A program made the position numbers and the translations under genes. A stretch of 64,000 nucleotides of DNA from Bacteroidaceae bacterium (GTDB taxonomy: Bacteria; Bacteroidota; Bacteroidia; Bacteroidales; Bacteroidaceae): contig JAFTUV010000034.1 of the NCBI GenBank assembly GCA_017466065.1, forward strand, positions 1 to 64,000, read 5' to 3'. Within the stretch, counting starts at the first letter, position 1; every line of letters begins with the position of its first letter. This document shows positions 1-9,167 of this stretch, in pieces. The notes below the pieces were generated by a model. The model was not told the origin of the DNA. It ran no database searches and worked only from the letters and a program-made list of their open reading frames with translations.

Positions 1-33
1 AGTGAGGAAATGGTGGCATTGCTAACTCAATGA
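1..33 (+). CDS. Possible 3' end of an unidentified gene
   Basis: Reading frame 1 gives SEEMVALLTQ followed by TGA at 31-33. This could be the last ten codons of a gene entering from the left. The fragment is too short to identify, and chance is a real alternative. Confidence 0.25.
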   Translation, partial: SEEMVALLTQ

Positions 34-52
34 CAACATATGGTAGGATTGT

Positions 53-93
53 AAAAAAACATTTTCCTTGTTGGGCTAGCCCAACAAGGAAAA
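53..93 (-). terminator. 32-bp perfect palindrome with T-run on the minus strand
   Basis: Positions 62-93 form a perfect 16+16 inverted repeat with no loop bases. On the minus strand it is followed by a run of seven T (positions 59-53 read backwards), as in an intrinsic terminator. It lies about 320 nt beyond the stop of the GH31 gene. It may also end a plus-strand gene entering from the left, but that side has no T-run. Confidence 0.5.
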
Positions 94-200
94 GTATAAG
101 AAATACAGCAAAATAGTGTAAACAAATTTTAGGACGGGACAGTTCTAATTTGTTTCTTCTGTTCTATTGTCTTTTTAACTCCTTTGTACCTTATACAAAA

Positions 201-235
201 AGAGGATAACCCTTTTTGTTTTTGGGTTACCCTCT
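201..235 (-). terminator. Probable terminator of the GH31 gene
   Basis: Arms at 201-212 and 224-235 are complementary over 12 bp with one mismatch. On the minus strand the stem runs into TTTTGTATAAGG. The T-run is short, so termination strength is uncertain. Confidence 0.4.
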
Positions 236-283
236 TTCCTTAATATAATTTGTTTGGTGATAATATACAATGTTACACTTGTT

Positions 284-362
284 TGTCATTTCGACGACTG
301 AGAGAGAGGAGAAGTCTATATATCAACATTGTTGAGATTTCTCACATTTGTTCGAAATGACA
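284..362. repeat. Intergenic palindromic repeat, copy 1
   Basis: A 79-bp unit begins TGTCATTTCGA and ends TCGAAATGACA, giving 11-bp perfect inverted ends. The middle contains AACATTGTTGAGAT. A related unit with the same ends and the same middle motif lies at 37110-37193. Both are intergenic and have no coding potential, which fits a dispersed REP-like or MITE-like element. Confidence 0.6.
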
Positions 363-410
363 GATTCCTATCTATTGGTGTAAAATTATATATGATTGCC
401 ATTTGTTTTT

Positions 411-3400
411 TTAGAACTTTATGCAGTTGAGGTTCTTGTCGACAATTACGCCGTCGGTGGCTTTAAGATTGAACTTGATGTTCTTCTTTGCTTTTAGGGT
501 GATTGTCGCAATTTCAACATCGCCGTTGAGTGTAGGCTGGTCGGCCACGTTCACGAATGTGGGGTAAACAACTGTTGCACCGTTGCCGTGCAAACGGTTC
601 TTTGTGTAGTTGTTCATATTGGCGGTGTCAACAGCCTTCATTGTAACATACTCATAGTCGTTGCTGTTGTAGGGTATTGCAAGGCCCACTGCGTTTACGT
701 TGGCAAGGCCGGTGCCCTTGATGGTGATTGTAACCTCTTCGCCGGCTTTGTAGCTCTTCTTGTCGGATGCGATGGCGATTGTGCCGGCAACCATCTGTGC
801 GGGGTTGGCGTATGCTCCGTCGTCGATGCGTGTGGCTGCAACCGAAATGTCGTATGCGTCGATGAGGCCGTTCTCGTTCATATCTCCTATGCTCACATAT
901 TCAAAGTCGCTGTCGCTGCTGCGCAAGCCTGTGTAGTTCATATAGGATGTGAGGTCGTTCTCGTCAACCTTTTTGTCCTTGTTAATGTCGCCGGGAAGGA
1001 ATGTCTCGGTGCCGGGAACCTTGAAGATGTACATTTCGCGGCCCGAACCGAAGTTACCCACAGCCTCGCTCACGTGAATCTTTACGAAGCGTGCCTTGGG
1101 GTTACCCTCGAAGGTAAATACCTTTGTGTCGGGTGTGCGCTCCCATTTGACGGCAACAGGCTCGCTCCAATTCTCCTTGTTGGTGCTGTAACTAATCTGT
1201 GCGCCTGTGATTGTGCCGTTTCCGCCATCCTCGCGGCCCAGATAGTGCAACTTGTCGAGTGTGCTCATTCCGTTGAGGTCGATAATCATATCAAACGGTA
1301 CTGAATTCTCGCCATAGGCTGTGTGCCAGATGTTGCCCTCCTCAAAGTCGAACAGACGGTCGGGGCCTTGTCCGCCTTGGTTGCGGCAGGTTGTTGTTGC
1401 CGAGAGGCCTGTGAGGGCAAATTCGAGCGGGTTGCTCTTTGTTGTGCTCTCAACTGCTGCCCACTCCGATGTTCCGCTCTTGTTCACGGCGCGTACGTTG
1501 AACTTGTAGGTTGTTTCGGGCTTCAAGTCCTCGAACAACAGCTCGCAGTTCTTTATGGTTGTGTAGTTGCGGCCCTCGAATTCTATTTCGTAGTAGTCGG
1601 CACCGGCAACCTTCTCCCAAGAGGGAGTGAGGGTGTAGGGTTGGCAATTCTCGTCGGTTACTGTGGCAACGGGAGCCTCCAATGTGCCCTCTGTCTTTAA
1701 ATAGGTGTTGGGGGTGTCGAATTTGTAGCCCTTCACGGTGAGTGTGGTGGCTGCGGCTGTAACATCGCTCTTGGCGAGTTTCACCATAACCACGGGGTTC
1801 TTTATAATTTCCACTTTTGCAAATTCACTGCCCTCGGTGGCGAAGCGGTTGAGGTTGGGGGCTGCGTCGTAGAAATATACATTCTCGCTCTTCTCGAACT
1901 CTTCCATCGAAGATACTTTGGCGAGTTTCACGCTCTTCTTGCCTATTTTTGCCGAAACGCTCTTGGGTGCTTCGCTCACATTTACCTTGAAGATTGTTGC
2001 CTTCTCCTTAACAAAGCCGTCGAAATTGCCGGTTGTGGGGGCAATGGTTATTGTGGCTGTGCCCTTGCTGTTGCAAGCCGATGTTATTTTTGTTTCGGTG
2101 AAGTGTCCTGCACGGTAGAGCTCTGTTGTTCCGTCGTCGTCATACTCGGTGAACGATGTTTCGCCGGCGGGGTACAATTCATACATACGCAGGCCTTTGT
2201 CGACCTGTGCTGGTGTGTTGTGAGGAGTGGTAACGGGGATAATGGCTCCTGCCTTCACAAAGAGGGGGAGTTTCCACAGAGGTGCGTCGAAGTTGTTTAC
2301 AATGCAGTTTCCGCTGTATTTCTCGCCTGTGAAATAATCTATCCAAGTGCCCTCGGGCAGATAGATGCCGTTGCGAATGTCGTTGCCGTCCTTGTCCATT
2401 GCAGTCTCCTGATAGATGGGGGCTACAAGGAAGTAGGGGCCATAGAGGAATTGGTAGCGTGTTGCGCTGCCCAAGGTATATTCGTTGGGGTAGTCGAGGA
2501 ACATTGCGCGTATCATAGGCTTGCCGTTGATAGCCTCGCGTGCGATGCTGTATGCGTAGGGCATAATCTCGGCCTTCATTTTCAGGTAGCTGCGGTTGAT
2601 GGATTCTGCGGGGTCGCCGAATACGTGGGGATATTTCTGGCTCGAACCCCAACCGTCCATATTGAGCATCATAGGTGTGTAGGCTTTCCACTGGAATTCT
2701 CGAATGTTGACAGGAATGTTGCTGCCACCGAAAATACCATCAACATCCGAAGTGATGTTAGGCTGTCCGGAAAGGCCCGAACCGATGTATGTGGGTATGT
2801 GGAAACGAATGTACTCCCATTCGCCGCCACTCTGGTCGCCTGTCCATATTCCGGCGTAGCGTTGTGTGCCTGCCCAGCCGTCTACCGAGATGATGAAGGG
2901 GCGTGCGTTGTTGCCGTAGTAGGTCATAATCTGTGCAACATCGGTTACACCGTTGAGGCCGAACGAGTAGCCGGCACCCACCCACGCAACGTCGGTTTTA
3001 AGGACGCGCACACCTGCGTCGCGCACCTCCTTGACAATGTCGCGTTGCAAAATTGCATTAACGCCCTCGCGGGGGTAGAGGTTCGACTCGGTCCACAAGC
3101 CAACCTCCACGCCTTTGCTGTGTGCATAGTCGCCGAATTCTTTAAGGTTCTGTATGTTGCCGTCGATAGTCTCGGTCTGTCCGTAACCTGCACCGTAACC
3201 GTCGTTGGGAAGAATCCAACCGAGGGGCATATCGTTGTCCAGATAGCGGTCGATAACCGCGCGTGCCGAGAATTGATACTGCTCTTTGCCGAACTCTCCG
3301 TTGAGCGACTCTTTTAAGCCACCGTTGTCTGTCTGGCTCTCTTTGTAGCGTTTGCCGTCCTCATACACAAAGCCACTCTCGGCATTCTCTTTCCAATAGT

Positions 3401-4247
3401 CGCGGTTGTAGGCATTGAGGTGTCCCTCGTAGAACCCGAATTTGGGAATGAGAACAGGTTCGCCGGTGAGCTGATAGAAGTCGTTGAGCAGGGCAATGCC
3501 ACAGCTGTTTACCATAAAGAATACATCGAGGTAATCACTTTCGTGCATAAGGGTGACTTTGTCGGATTCTGTTGCGCCAAAGTCGTATGTACCTTTCTTG
3601 AATGTGTGCCACATAAAGCCGTAGCCGCCGGTCGACCAGAAGAAGGGAGTGGGCGATGATACACCGCCGTCGGTCCAGCTGTTCTGATTTTCAATGGCGA
3701 TGATGTTGCCTTTGTGCGAGAAACGGCCGTTCTGCACTCCGCCGCCGTAGTAGTATTCGCCGGGGTTGCTTTTTAGTGTTAGGGTTGTCTTGTTGTTCTT
3801 GAAAAGTGCCGGTGCACTCTCCTCGAACGCTGTCTTGCCGGTTGCGAGGTCTTTAACCTTCATCAGCCCGCTCTTCTTGCAGATGCATATTTCTATCTTG
3901 GCAGTGGCGATTGAGTAGCCCTTCTCGCACTCCTTTACGGTTACGCCCTTAACCTCGCGACGGGGATTGTCTATTAGGATATTAGCCTCGGGCTGCGCAA
4001 CCGGGTCGCGCAGAATGCCGCCGTTGTTGTCGCGGAACAGACGGAAAATATTTTCTCCGTAAAAATCAATGGTTACTCTCTCTTTGTTGCAAAGGTTCAG
4101 CTCCACGGTCGTGGGGTTGATTTTTGTGACTTTGGCAATTGTTGCCTGCGCTTCTCCGTCGTTTGCGTTGGTGGCAAAGAGGGGTGCGCCTTGTGCTAAC
4201 AGCATTGCAACTGCAATTGCTTTAATGCATCCTTTTTTCATTTTCAT
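411..4247 (-). CDS. Secreted multidomain GH31 glycoside hydrolase with FN3, F5/8C and dockerin-like domains
   Basis: The 1278-residue protein starts with a signal peptide (about 1-25). A GH31 (beta/alpha)8 catalytic region follows, with predicted nucleophile Asp419 in LKTDVAWVG and acid/base Asp471 in WTGDQSGG. After the GH31 beta-sandwich come an FN3 domain (about 855-935), an F5/8 type C (CBM32-like) domain (about 936-1080), a dockerin-like repeat pair (DINKDKKVDEND and DMNENGLIDAYD, about 1085-1145) and a cohesin-like beta domain to the C-terminus. The family retains anomeric configuration at alpha-glycosides. This long architecture resembles the gut GH31 alpha-N-acetylgalactosaminidases acting on mucin-type glycans, but glucosidase or xylosidase activity cannot be excluded. 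The gene stands alone between intergenic regions and is divergent from mutS2. No PUL genes (SusC/SusD) are near. Confidence 0.85.
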   Translation of the reverse strand: MKMKKGCIKAIAVAMLLAQGAPLFATNANDGEAQATIAKVTKINPTTVELNLCNKERVTIDFYGENIFRLFRDNNGGILRDPVAQPEANILIDNPRREVKGVTVKECEKGYSIATAKIEICICKKSGLMKVKDLATGKTAFEESAPALFKNNKTTLTLKSNPGEYYYGGGVQNGRFSHKGNIIAIENQNSWTDGGVSSPTPFFWSTGGYGFMWHTFKKGTYDFGATESDKVTLMHESDYLDVFFMVNSCGIALLNDFYQLTGEPVLIPKFGFYEGHLNAYNRDYWKENAESGFVYEDGKRYKESQTDNGGLKESLNGEFGKEQYQFSARAVIDRYLDNDMPLGWILPNDGYGAGYGQTETIDGNIQNLKEFGDYAHSKGVEVGLWTESNLYPREGVNAILQRDIVKEVRDAGVRVLKTDVAWVGAGYSFGLNGVTDVAQIMTYYGNNARPFIISVDGWAGTQRYAGIWTGDQSGGEWEYIRFHIPTYIGSGLSGQPNITSDVDGIFGGSNIPVNIREFQWKAYTPMMLNMDGWGSSQKYPHVFGDPAESINRSYLKMKAEIMPYAYSIAREAINGKPMIRAMFLDYPNEYTLGSATRYQFLYGPYFLVAPIYQETAMDKDGNDIRNGIYLPEGTWIDYFTGEKYSGNCIVNNFDAPLWKLPLFVKAGAIIPVTTPHNTPAQVDKGLRMYELYPAGETSFTEYDDDGTTELYRAGHFTETKITSACNSKGTATITIAPTTGNFDGFVKEKATIFKVNVSEAPKSVSAKIGKKSVKLAKVSSMEEFEKSENVYFYDAAPNLNRFATEGSEFAKVEIIKNPVVMVKLAKSDVTAAATTLTVKGYKFDTPNTYLKTEGTLEAPVATVTDENCQPYTLTPSWEKVAGADYYEIEFEGRNYTTIKNCELLFEDLKPETTYKFNVRAVNKSGTSEWAAVESTTKSNPLEFALTGLSATTTCRNQGGQGPDRLFDFEEGNIWHTAYGENSVPFDMIIDLNGMSTLDKLHYLGREDGGNGTITGAQISYSTNKENWSEPVAVKWERTPDTKVFTFEGNPKARFVKIHVSEAVGNFGSGREMYIFKVPGTETFLPGDINKDKKVDENDLTSYMNYTGLRSSDSDFEYVSIGDMNENGLIDAYDISVAATRIDDGAYANPAQMVAGTIAIASDKKSYKAGEEVTITIKGTGLANVNAVGLAIPYNSNDYEYVTMKAVDTANMNNYTKNRLHGNGATVVYPTFVNVADQPTLNGDVEIATITLKAKKNIKFNLKATDGVIVDKNLNCIKF

Positions 4248-4303
4248 AGTTATAAGTTATTGTTAATTGTTCGGCAAATTGCGGCATACGCCTTAATAAA
4301 CGA

Positions 4304-4334
4304 CAAACATAATTAAAATTCGTGGCTAAATAAA
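4304..4334 (-). promoter_or_regulatory. Candidate promoter of the GH31 gene
   Basis: On the minus strand TATGTTTG at 4311-4304 matches the Bacteroidetes -7 element TAnnTTTG. The region 20 nt further upstream is AT-rich but lacks a clear TTG -33 element. Confidence 0.35.
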
Positions 4335-4451
4335 ATAAATAGTATTAAATAACCATAAACAACGGCTCCTTTATTAAATAAGTGGACCGATGTACCCTTT
4401 ATAATATTTTTTTGAGCTATCTTCGCTCTGTTTTTACGATAAGAAGAGAAA

Positions 4452-6962
4452 ATGATTTATCCGCGGAATTTTGAGAGCAAGATAGAGTTTGATGTAGTGC
4501 GCTCTTTGCTGAAAGAGCGTTGCTTGTGTCGTTTGGGCAGGGAGAGGGTCGACGAAATGTCGTTCCTCACCGATTATCCCACTCTTATGTCGCGCCTTGA
4601 CGAAACAGAGGAGTTTGTGCGCATATTGCAGGTGGAGCAGAATTTTCCTTCCGATTACTATTTCGATGTCCGCGAACCGTTGAAACGTATCCGCATCGAG
4701 GGAATGTATATGACTGCCGACGAACTTTTCGACCTGCGCCGTTCGCTCGATACCATCGGTAAAATCATATCCCTGTTGCGCAAGCAGAGTGGCTCGGGCG
4801 AGGATTCCGAGGATGCTCCGTTGTACCCCTCGTTGCGTCGCTTGGCCGGCGATGTTGAGGCTTGTCCGCGCATAATTCGTGAAATTGATGCCATTATCGA
4901 CAAATTCGGTGCGGTGAAAGACAGTGCTTCGCCCGCATTGGCACATATACGAAGCGAGCTTGTACGCACTTCGGGCAGTATATCGCGCACATTGAGTTCC
5001 ATACTGCGCCGCGCACAGGCCGATGGACTGGTCGAAAAGGATGCTGCACCCACGTTCCGCGACGGCCGCCTTGTCATTCCCGTTGCCCCTGCGCTCAAAC
5101 GCAAGATGAAGGGCATTGTTCACGACGAGTCGGCCAGCGGAAAGACAGTGTTCATTGAACCGGCCGAAGTTGTTGAGGCCAATAACCGCATACGCGAGCT
5201 TGAAGCCGAAGAGAAACGCGAAATAATCGCTATTCTCACAGCCTGTTCGCAGCAACTTCTTCCCGATGTTCCCGCCCTCTTACAATTATATGAATTTCTC
5301 GGTGAAATGGACTTTATTCGTGCCAAAGCCGAGCTTGCGATAAGTTTCGGCGCAGTGAAGCCTGTGGTAGAGAACCGCCCTTTCATCGACTGGGGTGCCG
5401 CCTGCCATCCTTTGCTCGAAATTTCATTGAGCAAGCACGGGCGCAAAATGTCGCGGCTCGATATTGCCCTCGACGGCGAGCGTCGCATACTGCTCATTTC
5501 GGGCCCGAATGCCGGCGGAAAATCGGTCTGTCTTAAAACTGCGGGTCTTTTGCAGTATATGTTGCAGTGCGGAATGCTCGTTCCCCTGCACGAGCGCAGT
5601 CGCGCCGGTATTTTCAAGAGTCTGTTCATAGATATTGGCGATGAACAGAGCATCGAGGACGATTTAAGCACCTATTCGAGCCATCTGCTGAATATGAAGC
5701 TCACTCTCAAAAATTGCGATGAAAATTCGCTTATTCTCATTGATGAGTTTGGTAGCGGAACCGAACCGCTCATTGGTGCCGCCATTGCCGAGGCTATTTT
5801 AAAACGCTTCAACAATAAGGGGGCCTACGGCATAATAACCACCCATTATCAGAATTTGAAACATTTTGCCGACTCTACTCCCGGAGTGGTCAACGGCGCA
5901 ATGCTGTACGACCGTGGTGAAATGCGTCCGCTTTTCCAGTTGCAGATAGGCAATCCCGGCAGTTCGTTTGCCGTGGAGATTGCCCGAAAAATAGGATTGC
6001 CCGAGGAGGTTATAGAGGATGCCTCGCAGATTGTGGGCAGCGACTATATTCAGTCGGATAAATATTTGCAGGATATTGTGCGCGACAAGCGTTACTGGGA
6101 GAGCAAGCGCAAGAATGTGCATCAGAAGGAGAAAGAACTCGATGAAATGCTGGGCAAGGTACAGGAGTCGTCGGAGGAACTGAAAAAGAGCCGCAAACAG
6201 ATATTGAAGGATGCACGCGACGAGGCCGAGTCTCTCTTGCGTGAGGCTAATGCAAAGATTGAGAATACGATACGCTCGATAGTGGAGGCGAAGGCCGAAA
6301 AAGAAAAGACTCGCAAGGCAAGGCAGGAACTGCGCGATTTTGGCAAGGAACTCGAAGAGATTGCCAAGCAGAAACAACAGGTGCAGACCGACAGGGAAAT
6401 GGCACGGATTATTGCTCGTCAGGAACGGAAAAAGAGCGGTAAAAAGGATAAAAAAGCTGTGTCGCAACCGGGAACGGCCGTGCAAGCACCGAAGAGTGTT
6501 CAATTGGAAAAAGGAATGTTCGTGCGCATCGATGGGCAACAGGCTGTGGGCGAAATACTATCCATAGGCAAGGGTGGCGCAATAGTGCGTTTCGGTGCCA
6601 TAAAATCGACCGTTTCCATCGATCGTTTGCGCCCTGCCGATGCTCCAAAGGAGGAGGTGCGCAAGGTGTCGTTCCTCACAAGTGAAACGCAGGAGCAGCT
6701 GCATAATAAACGTTTGAATTTTAAGTCGGAAATTGATATTCGCGGAATGCGTGGCGAGGAGGCTGTGCAGGCGGTGAACTATTTTATAGACGATGCGGTA
6801 GTGTGCAACGTGCGCCAGCTGAGGGTGTTGCACGGCACAGGCAACGGTATATTGCGCACTCTTGTGAGGCAATATTTGAGCACGGTGCCTTTTGTGCGTA
6901 ATTTCCACGATGAACACGTGCAGTTTGGCGGTGCGGGAATTACTGTGATTGAATTAGAGTGA
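4452..6962 (+). CDS. mutS2: Endonuclease MutS2
   Basis: The 836-residue protein has a MutS-like lever/clamp region and an ABC-type ATPase with Walker A GPNAGGKS at 351-358 and Walker B LIDEFGSGTEP at about 428-438. A long charged coiled coil (about 520-660) follows, then a C-terminal Smr nuclease domain (about 755-836) with IDIRGMRGEEA and VLHGTGNGILR. MutS2 family proteins act on branched DNA to suppress recombination and, in some bacteria, on collided ribosomes; they lack the mismatch-recognition domain of MutS. AGAAGAG just upstream of the ATG serves as ribosome binding site. TATCTTCG at 4418-4425, a variant of TAnnTTTG, is a plausible -7 element. Length and motifs are normal. Confidence 0.96.
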   Translation: MIYPRNFESKIEFDVVRSLLKERCLCRLGRERVDEMSFLTDYPTLMSRLDETEEFVRILQVEQNFPSDYYFDVREPLKRIRIEGMYMTADELFDLRRSLDTIGKIISLLRKQSGSGEDSEDAPLYPSLRRLAGDVEACPRIIREIDAIIDKFGAVKDSASPALAHIRSELVRTSGSISRTLSSILRRAQADGLVEKDAAPTFRDGRLVIPVAPALKRKMKGIVHDESASGKTVFIEPAEVVEANNRIRELEAEEKREIIAILTACSQQLLPDVPALLQLYEFLGEMDFIRAKAELAISFGAVKPVVENRPFIDWGAACHPLLEISLSKHGRKMSRLDIALDGERRILLISGPNAGGKSVCLKTAGLLQYMLQCGMLVPLHERSRAGIFKSLFIDIGDEQSIEDDLSTYSSHLLNMKLTLKNCDENSLILIDEFGSGTEPLIGAAIAEAILKRFNNKGAYGIITTHYQNLKHFADSTPGVVNGAMLYDRGEMRPLFQLQIGNPGSSFAVEIARKIGLPEEVIEDASQIVGSDYIQSDKYLQDIVRDKRYWESKRKNVHQKEKELDEMLGKVQESSEELKKSRKQILKDARDEAESLLREANAKIENTIRSIVEAKAEKEKTRKARQELRDFGKELEEIAKQKQQVQTDREMARIIARQERKKSGKKDKKAVSQPGTAVQAPKSVQLEKGMFVRIDGQQAVGEILSIGKGGAIVRFGAIKSTVSIDRLRPADAPKEEVRKVSFLTSETQEQLHNKRLNFKSEIDIRGMRGEEAVQAVNYFIDDAVVCNVRQLRVLHGTGNGILRTLVRQYLSTVPFVRNFHDEHVQFGGAGITVIELE

Positions 6963-6985
6963 TTTCAGCCCCCTCGCTCGCTATT

Positions 6986-7711
6986 TTATTCTTTCCCCTC
7001 CTTTAATATGAATTTCACATTCACATTAACCGAGAAAGTGAGTTTCCCAATCTCGATGACCGGCTCGGCCGAGTCCTCGATGGCGGCATTTTCTGCCATA
7101 GTGGCACGGCTCTTGTAAAGGCGGGGTTGTGCGCCGCCGTTGCTCGAATTCCAAGAATTTATGTTAATGGCGGCCCCGATGCTTTGTCCCACGGCCTCGG
7201 CAAGTGTGGCAGCCTGCGATTGAGCCTTCTTCATTGCTTCGATGCCAAGCTCGTTGTAAAGTTCGTCGGCCTTGCTGTATCGGGTGGTCACAAGCTGTAT
7301 GTTGGTAATATCTTTTTCTTCCAATTTGCTTATCACTTTCTGCATAATCTCGGCATTGTCGAGTTTAAGCATATATGTGGCAGTGGTGCGCGGGGTTATG
7401 TTGCGGCGGAAAGTGGAGTAGCTCACTTGGCTGTCCATAAAATTGAGCGTGAGGTTTTTCTCAACATCTATTCCCAATTGTTGCAATGCCTTTATCATTG
7501 CATTCTGTTGTTTCTCTACGCTCACCTTTCCTTTGTTGTCCTTTTCGTTTATGGTGATGCTTATGTAAAGTTCGTCGGGAGTTACTTTACGCTCGGCTTT
7601 TGCGCTCTGCTCTATGCAGGGTTGTATATCCTGCTGTGCCATTGCACTTAAAGGTGCGAATGCGAGGATTGCTGCTGTTGCAACGGATGCGATAATTCTT
7701 GAAGTTTTCAT
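6986..7711 (-). CDS. SIMPL domain (DUF541) periplasmic protein
   Basis: The 241-residue product has a signal peptide (about 1-25, ending in SAMAQ) followed by a SIMPL/DUF541 domain over most of the mature part, including the typical opening about EQSAKAERKVTPDELYISI and a long central helix with AMKKAQSQAATLAEAVGQ. The family forms oligomeric, channel-like periplasmic or surface assemblies. E. coli YggE lowers oxidative stress, but the exact role in Bacteroidetes is unknown. The gene converges on mutS2 with 23 nt between stops. No operon partner is visible. Confidence 0.85.
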   Translation of the reverse strand: MKTSRIIASVATAAILAFAPLSAMAQQDIQPCIEQSAKAERKVTPDELYISITINEKDNKGKVSVEKQQNAMIKALQQLGIDVEKNLTLNFMDSQVSYSTFRRNITPRTTATYMLKLDNAEIMQKVISKLEEKDITNIQLVTTRYSKADELYNELGIEAMKKAQSQAATLAEAVGQSIGAAININSWNSSNGGAQPRLYKSRATMAENAAIEDSAEPVIEIGKLTFSVNVNVKFILKEGKE

Positions 7712-7943
7712 TGTCTTTTTTACTTTTATAAGAATCTGTTTGAATTTCTAAAAAATATTTTTCTTAATAGAAGCCGAATGTTTCACCATTTTTATATTCG
7801 AGTATGTCTGTTTCCTTCTTTTTCGCGGTTATGCAGCCCGCTACACGCCCTTAATAAAGAAATAAACATCTGTCCTTGCTCTAAAAAAATCTGGCGATAT
7901 AAATTCAAACAGCTTCCAAATATGCCCGCAATTTGGGACTTTT

Positions 7944-7998
7944 GCAATAAAAAAACAAATGGCGTAATCTGTTTTTTGTGATTTTTAACGCCATTTGT
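7944..7998 (-). terminator. Intrinsic terminator of the AraC-family gene
   Basis: The 11-bp perfect arms at 7955-7965 and 7988-7998 are followed on the minus strand by a run of seven T. The hairpin lies 27 nt beyond the stop of the regulator gene. The rest of the 313-nt gap 7712-8024 holds no convincing gene. Confidence 0.75.
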
Positions 7999-8024
7999 CT
8001 GTTTTGAACATAATTTATGATGGT

Positions 8025-8939
8025 TTATATCTCTCGCGATGCGCGTTTGCGGTATTCCAACGGTGGAATACCTGTTTTCTTTCTGAAAAACGTAGAGAAC
8101 TGTCCCAAGCACTCGAAATGCAGTTCCTCGGCAATTTGTGCAATGTTCAGGTTGGTGGAGTAGAGCAGTTCTTTTGCTTTTGCGAGTTTAAGCCCTTGAC
8201 GATATTGTCCCGGTGATATTCCGCAGGTGCGCTTGAACTCGCGGCGGAACAGCGAGTAGCTTATGTTGAGTGATTTTGCAATATCTTCCAGTGCGTGACT
8301 GCCGCTTGTGTCCTCTTTCATTATGGCTTTTGCTTGGTTTATGATGCGTGTCATATAACTGTCGCCAAATGAATGGTTGAGGTCTTCGTAATAGACTCGC
8401 CCTATTAGCGAGAAGGCCAAGCCTGCGGCCATTTGCTGGTAGCCTTTGCGCTCGTTGCTCACGATGTTCAATATGTCGTGGTAGGTGTTTATGATGTGTT
8501 CGTCTACCCCTATGCGAAAGACACAATTCTTGAAAGTGAAAAAGCCGGTCTTTATTTTATCGTCGATAATGCTGCCATTGAAACCTACCCAGTGGTCGTC
8601 CCATCCTGTTTCGGGGTCGGGGTAGAAGGCGTGCCATTCGCCGGGGAAGAGCATAAACATTGTTCCGGCCTCTATTTTGGTTTTAGAGCAGGAGGCGCTC
8701 TCAAAAAAACCGGAGCCACGGGTTATGTACACAAGCTGATATTCGTTGAGCGTGCGTCGGCCATCTTCGGGGAAGTTGTAGCCGTCGGGGTGTGTGGATA
8801 TAGGATATTGTTTCCGGGGAGGGACGTGTTGGTAGCCGGCGGTTGTAACGGCCAGCCCCCAAGATTTGTCTTTGGGCGATATTTGCAGATATTTGAATAG
8901 CTCTATTTTGGTTTCGCAGTTCTTGCTATCTTCTTTCAT
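8025..8939 (-). CDS. AraC family transcriptional regulator with cupin sensor
   Basis: The protein has about 304 residues when started at the ATG at 8939 (MKEDSKNCETK). An upstream in-frame ATG at 9047 would add a low-complexity leader that looks non-coding. The N-terminal half is an AraC-type cupin ligand-binding domain (YQLVYITRGSGFFES, PGEWHAFYPD). The C-terminal ~90 residues hold two helix-turn-helix motifs (DIAKSLNISYSLFRREFKR and IAQIAEELHFECLGQFSTFF). Such regulators often bind sugars and activate nearby catabolic genes. Here the gene is divergent from a DcaP-like porin, so that porin is a possible target, but the ligand is unknown. Confidence 0.88.
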   Translation of the reverse strand: MKEDSKNCETKIELFKYLQISPKDKSWGLAVTTAGYQHVPPRKQYPISTHPDGYNFPEDGRRTLNEYQLVYITRGSGFFESASCSKTKIEAGTMFMLFPGEWHAFYPDPETGWDDHWVGFNGSIIDDKIKTGFFTFKNCVFRIGVDEHIINTYHDILNIVSNERKGYQQMAAGLAFSLIGRVYYEDLNHSFGDSYMTRIINQAKAIMKEDTSGSHALEDIAKSLNISYSLFRREFKRTCGISPGQYRQGLKLAKAKELLYSTNLNIAQIAEELHFECLGQFSTFFRKKTGIPPLEYRKRASREI

Positions 8940-9167
8940 AGTTGTATAAGTATAGTTTCCTCTTTTTACAAAGAAAGTGAAAAAAGTTGACAAATGTATG
9001 ATATTTATAATTTTTTTCACAGTTGTCTTTAAAAAATAAAATTTCATTAAGATGTTGCATCTTCTCCTTATATATATTGGATTGTGAAATATTCTCTTGT
9101 TCCTGAATGGTAAACTTTTTGCTATTGTACTTGTTTTTCTATCTGTAAACTTTCAAACAATAAAATT

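Noticed and set aside
588..3317. Long plus-strand open frames antisense to the GH31 gene
   Set aside because: They are rich in Cys, Val and Ala runs typical of shadow frames, lack domains and lie wholly inside a well-supported gene.
7778..7981. 67-codon plus-strand open frame between the SIMPL and AraC genes
   Set aside because: It overlaps a terminator arm, has no ribosome binding site and its composition looks random.
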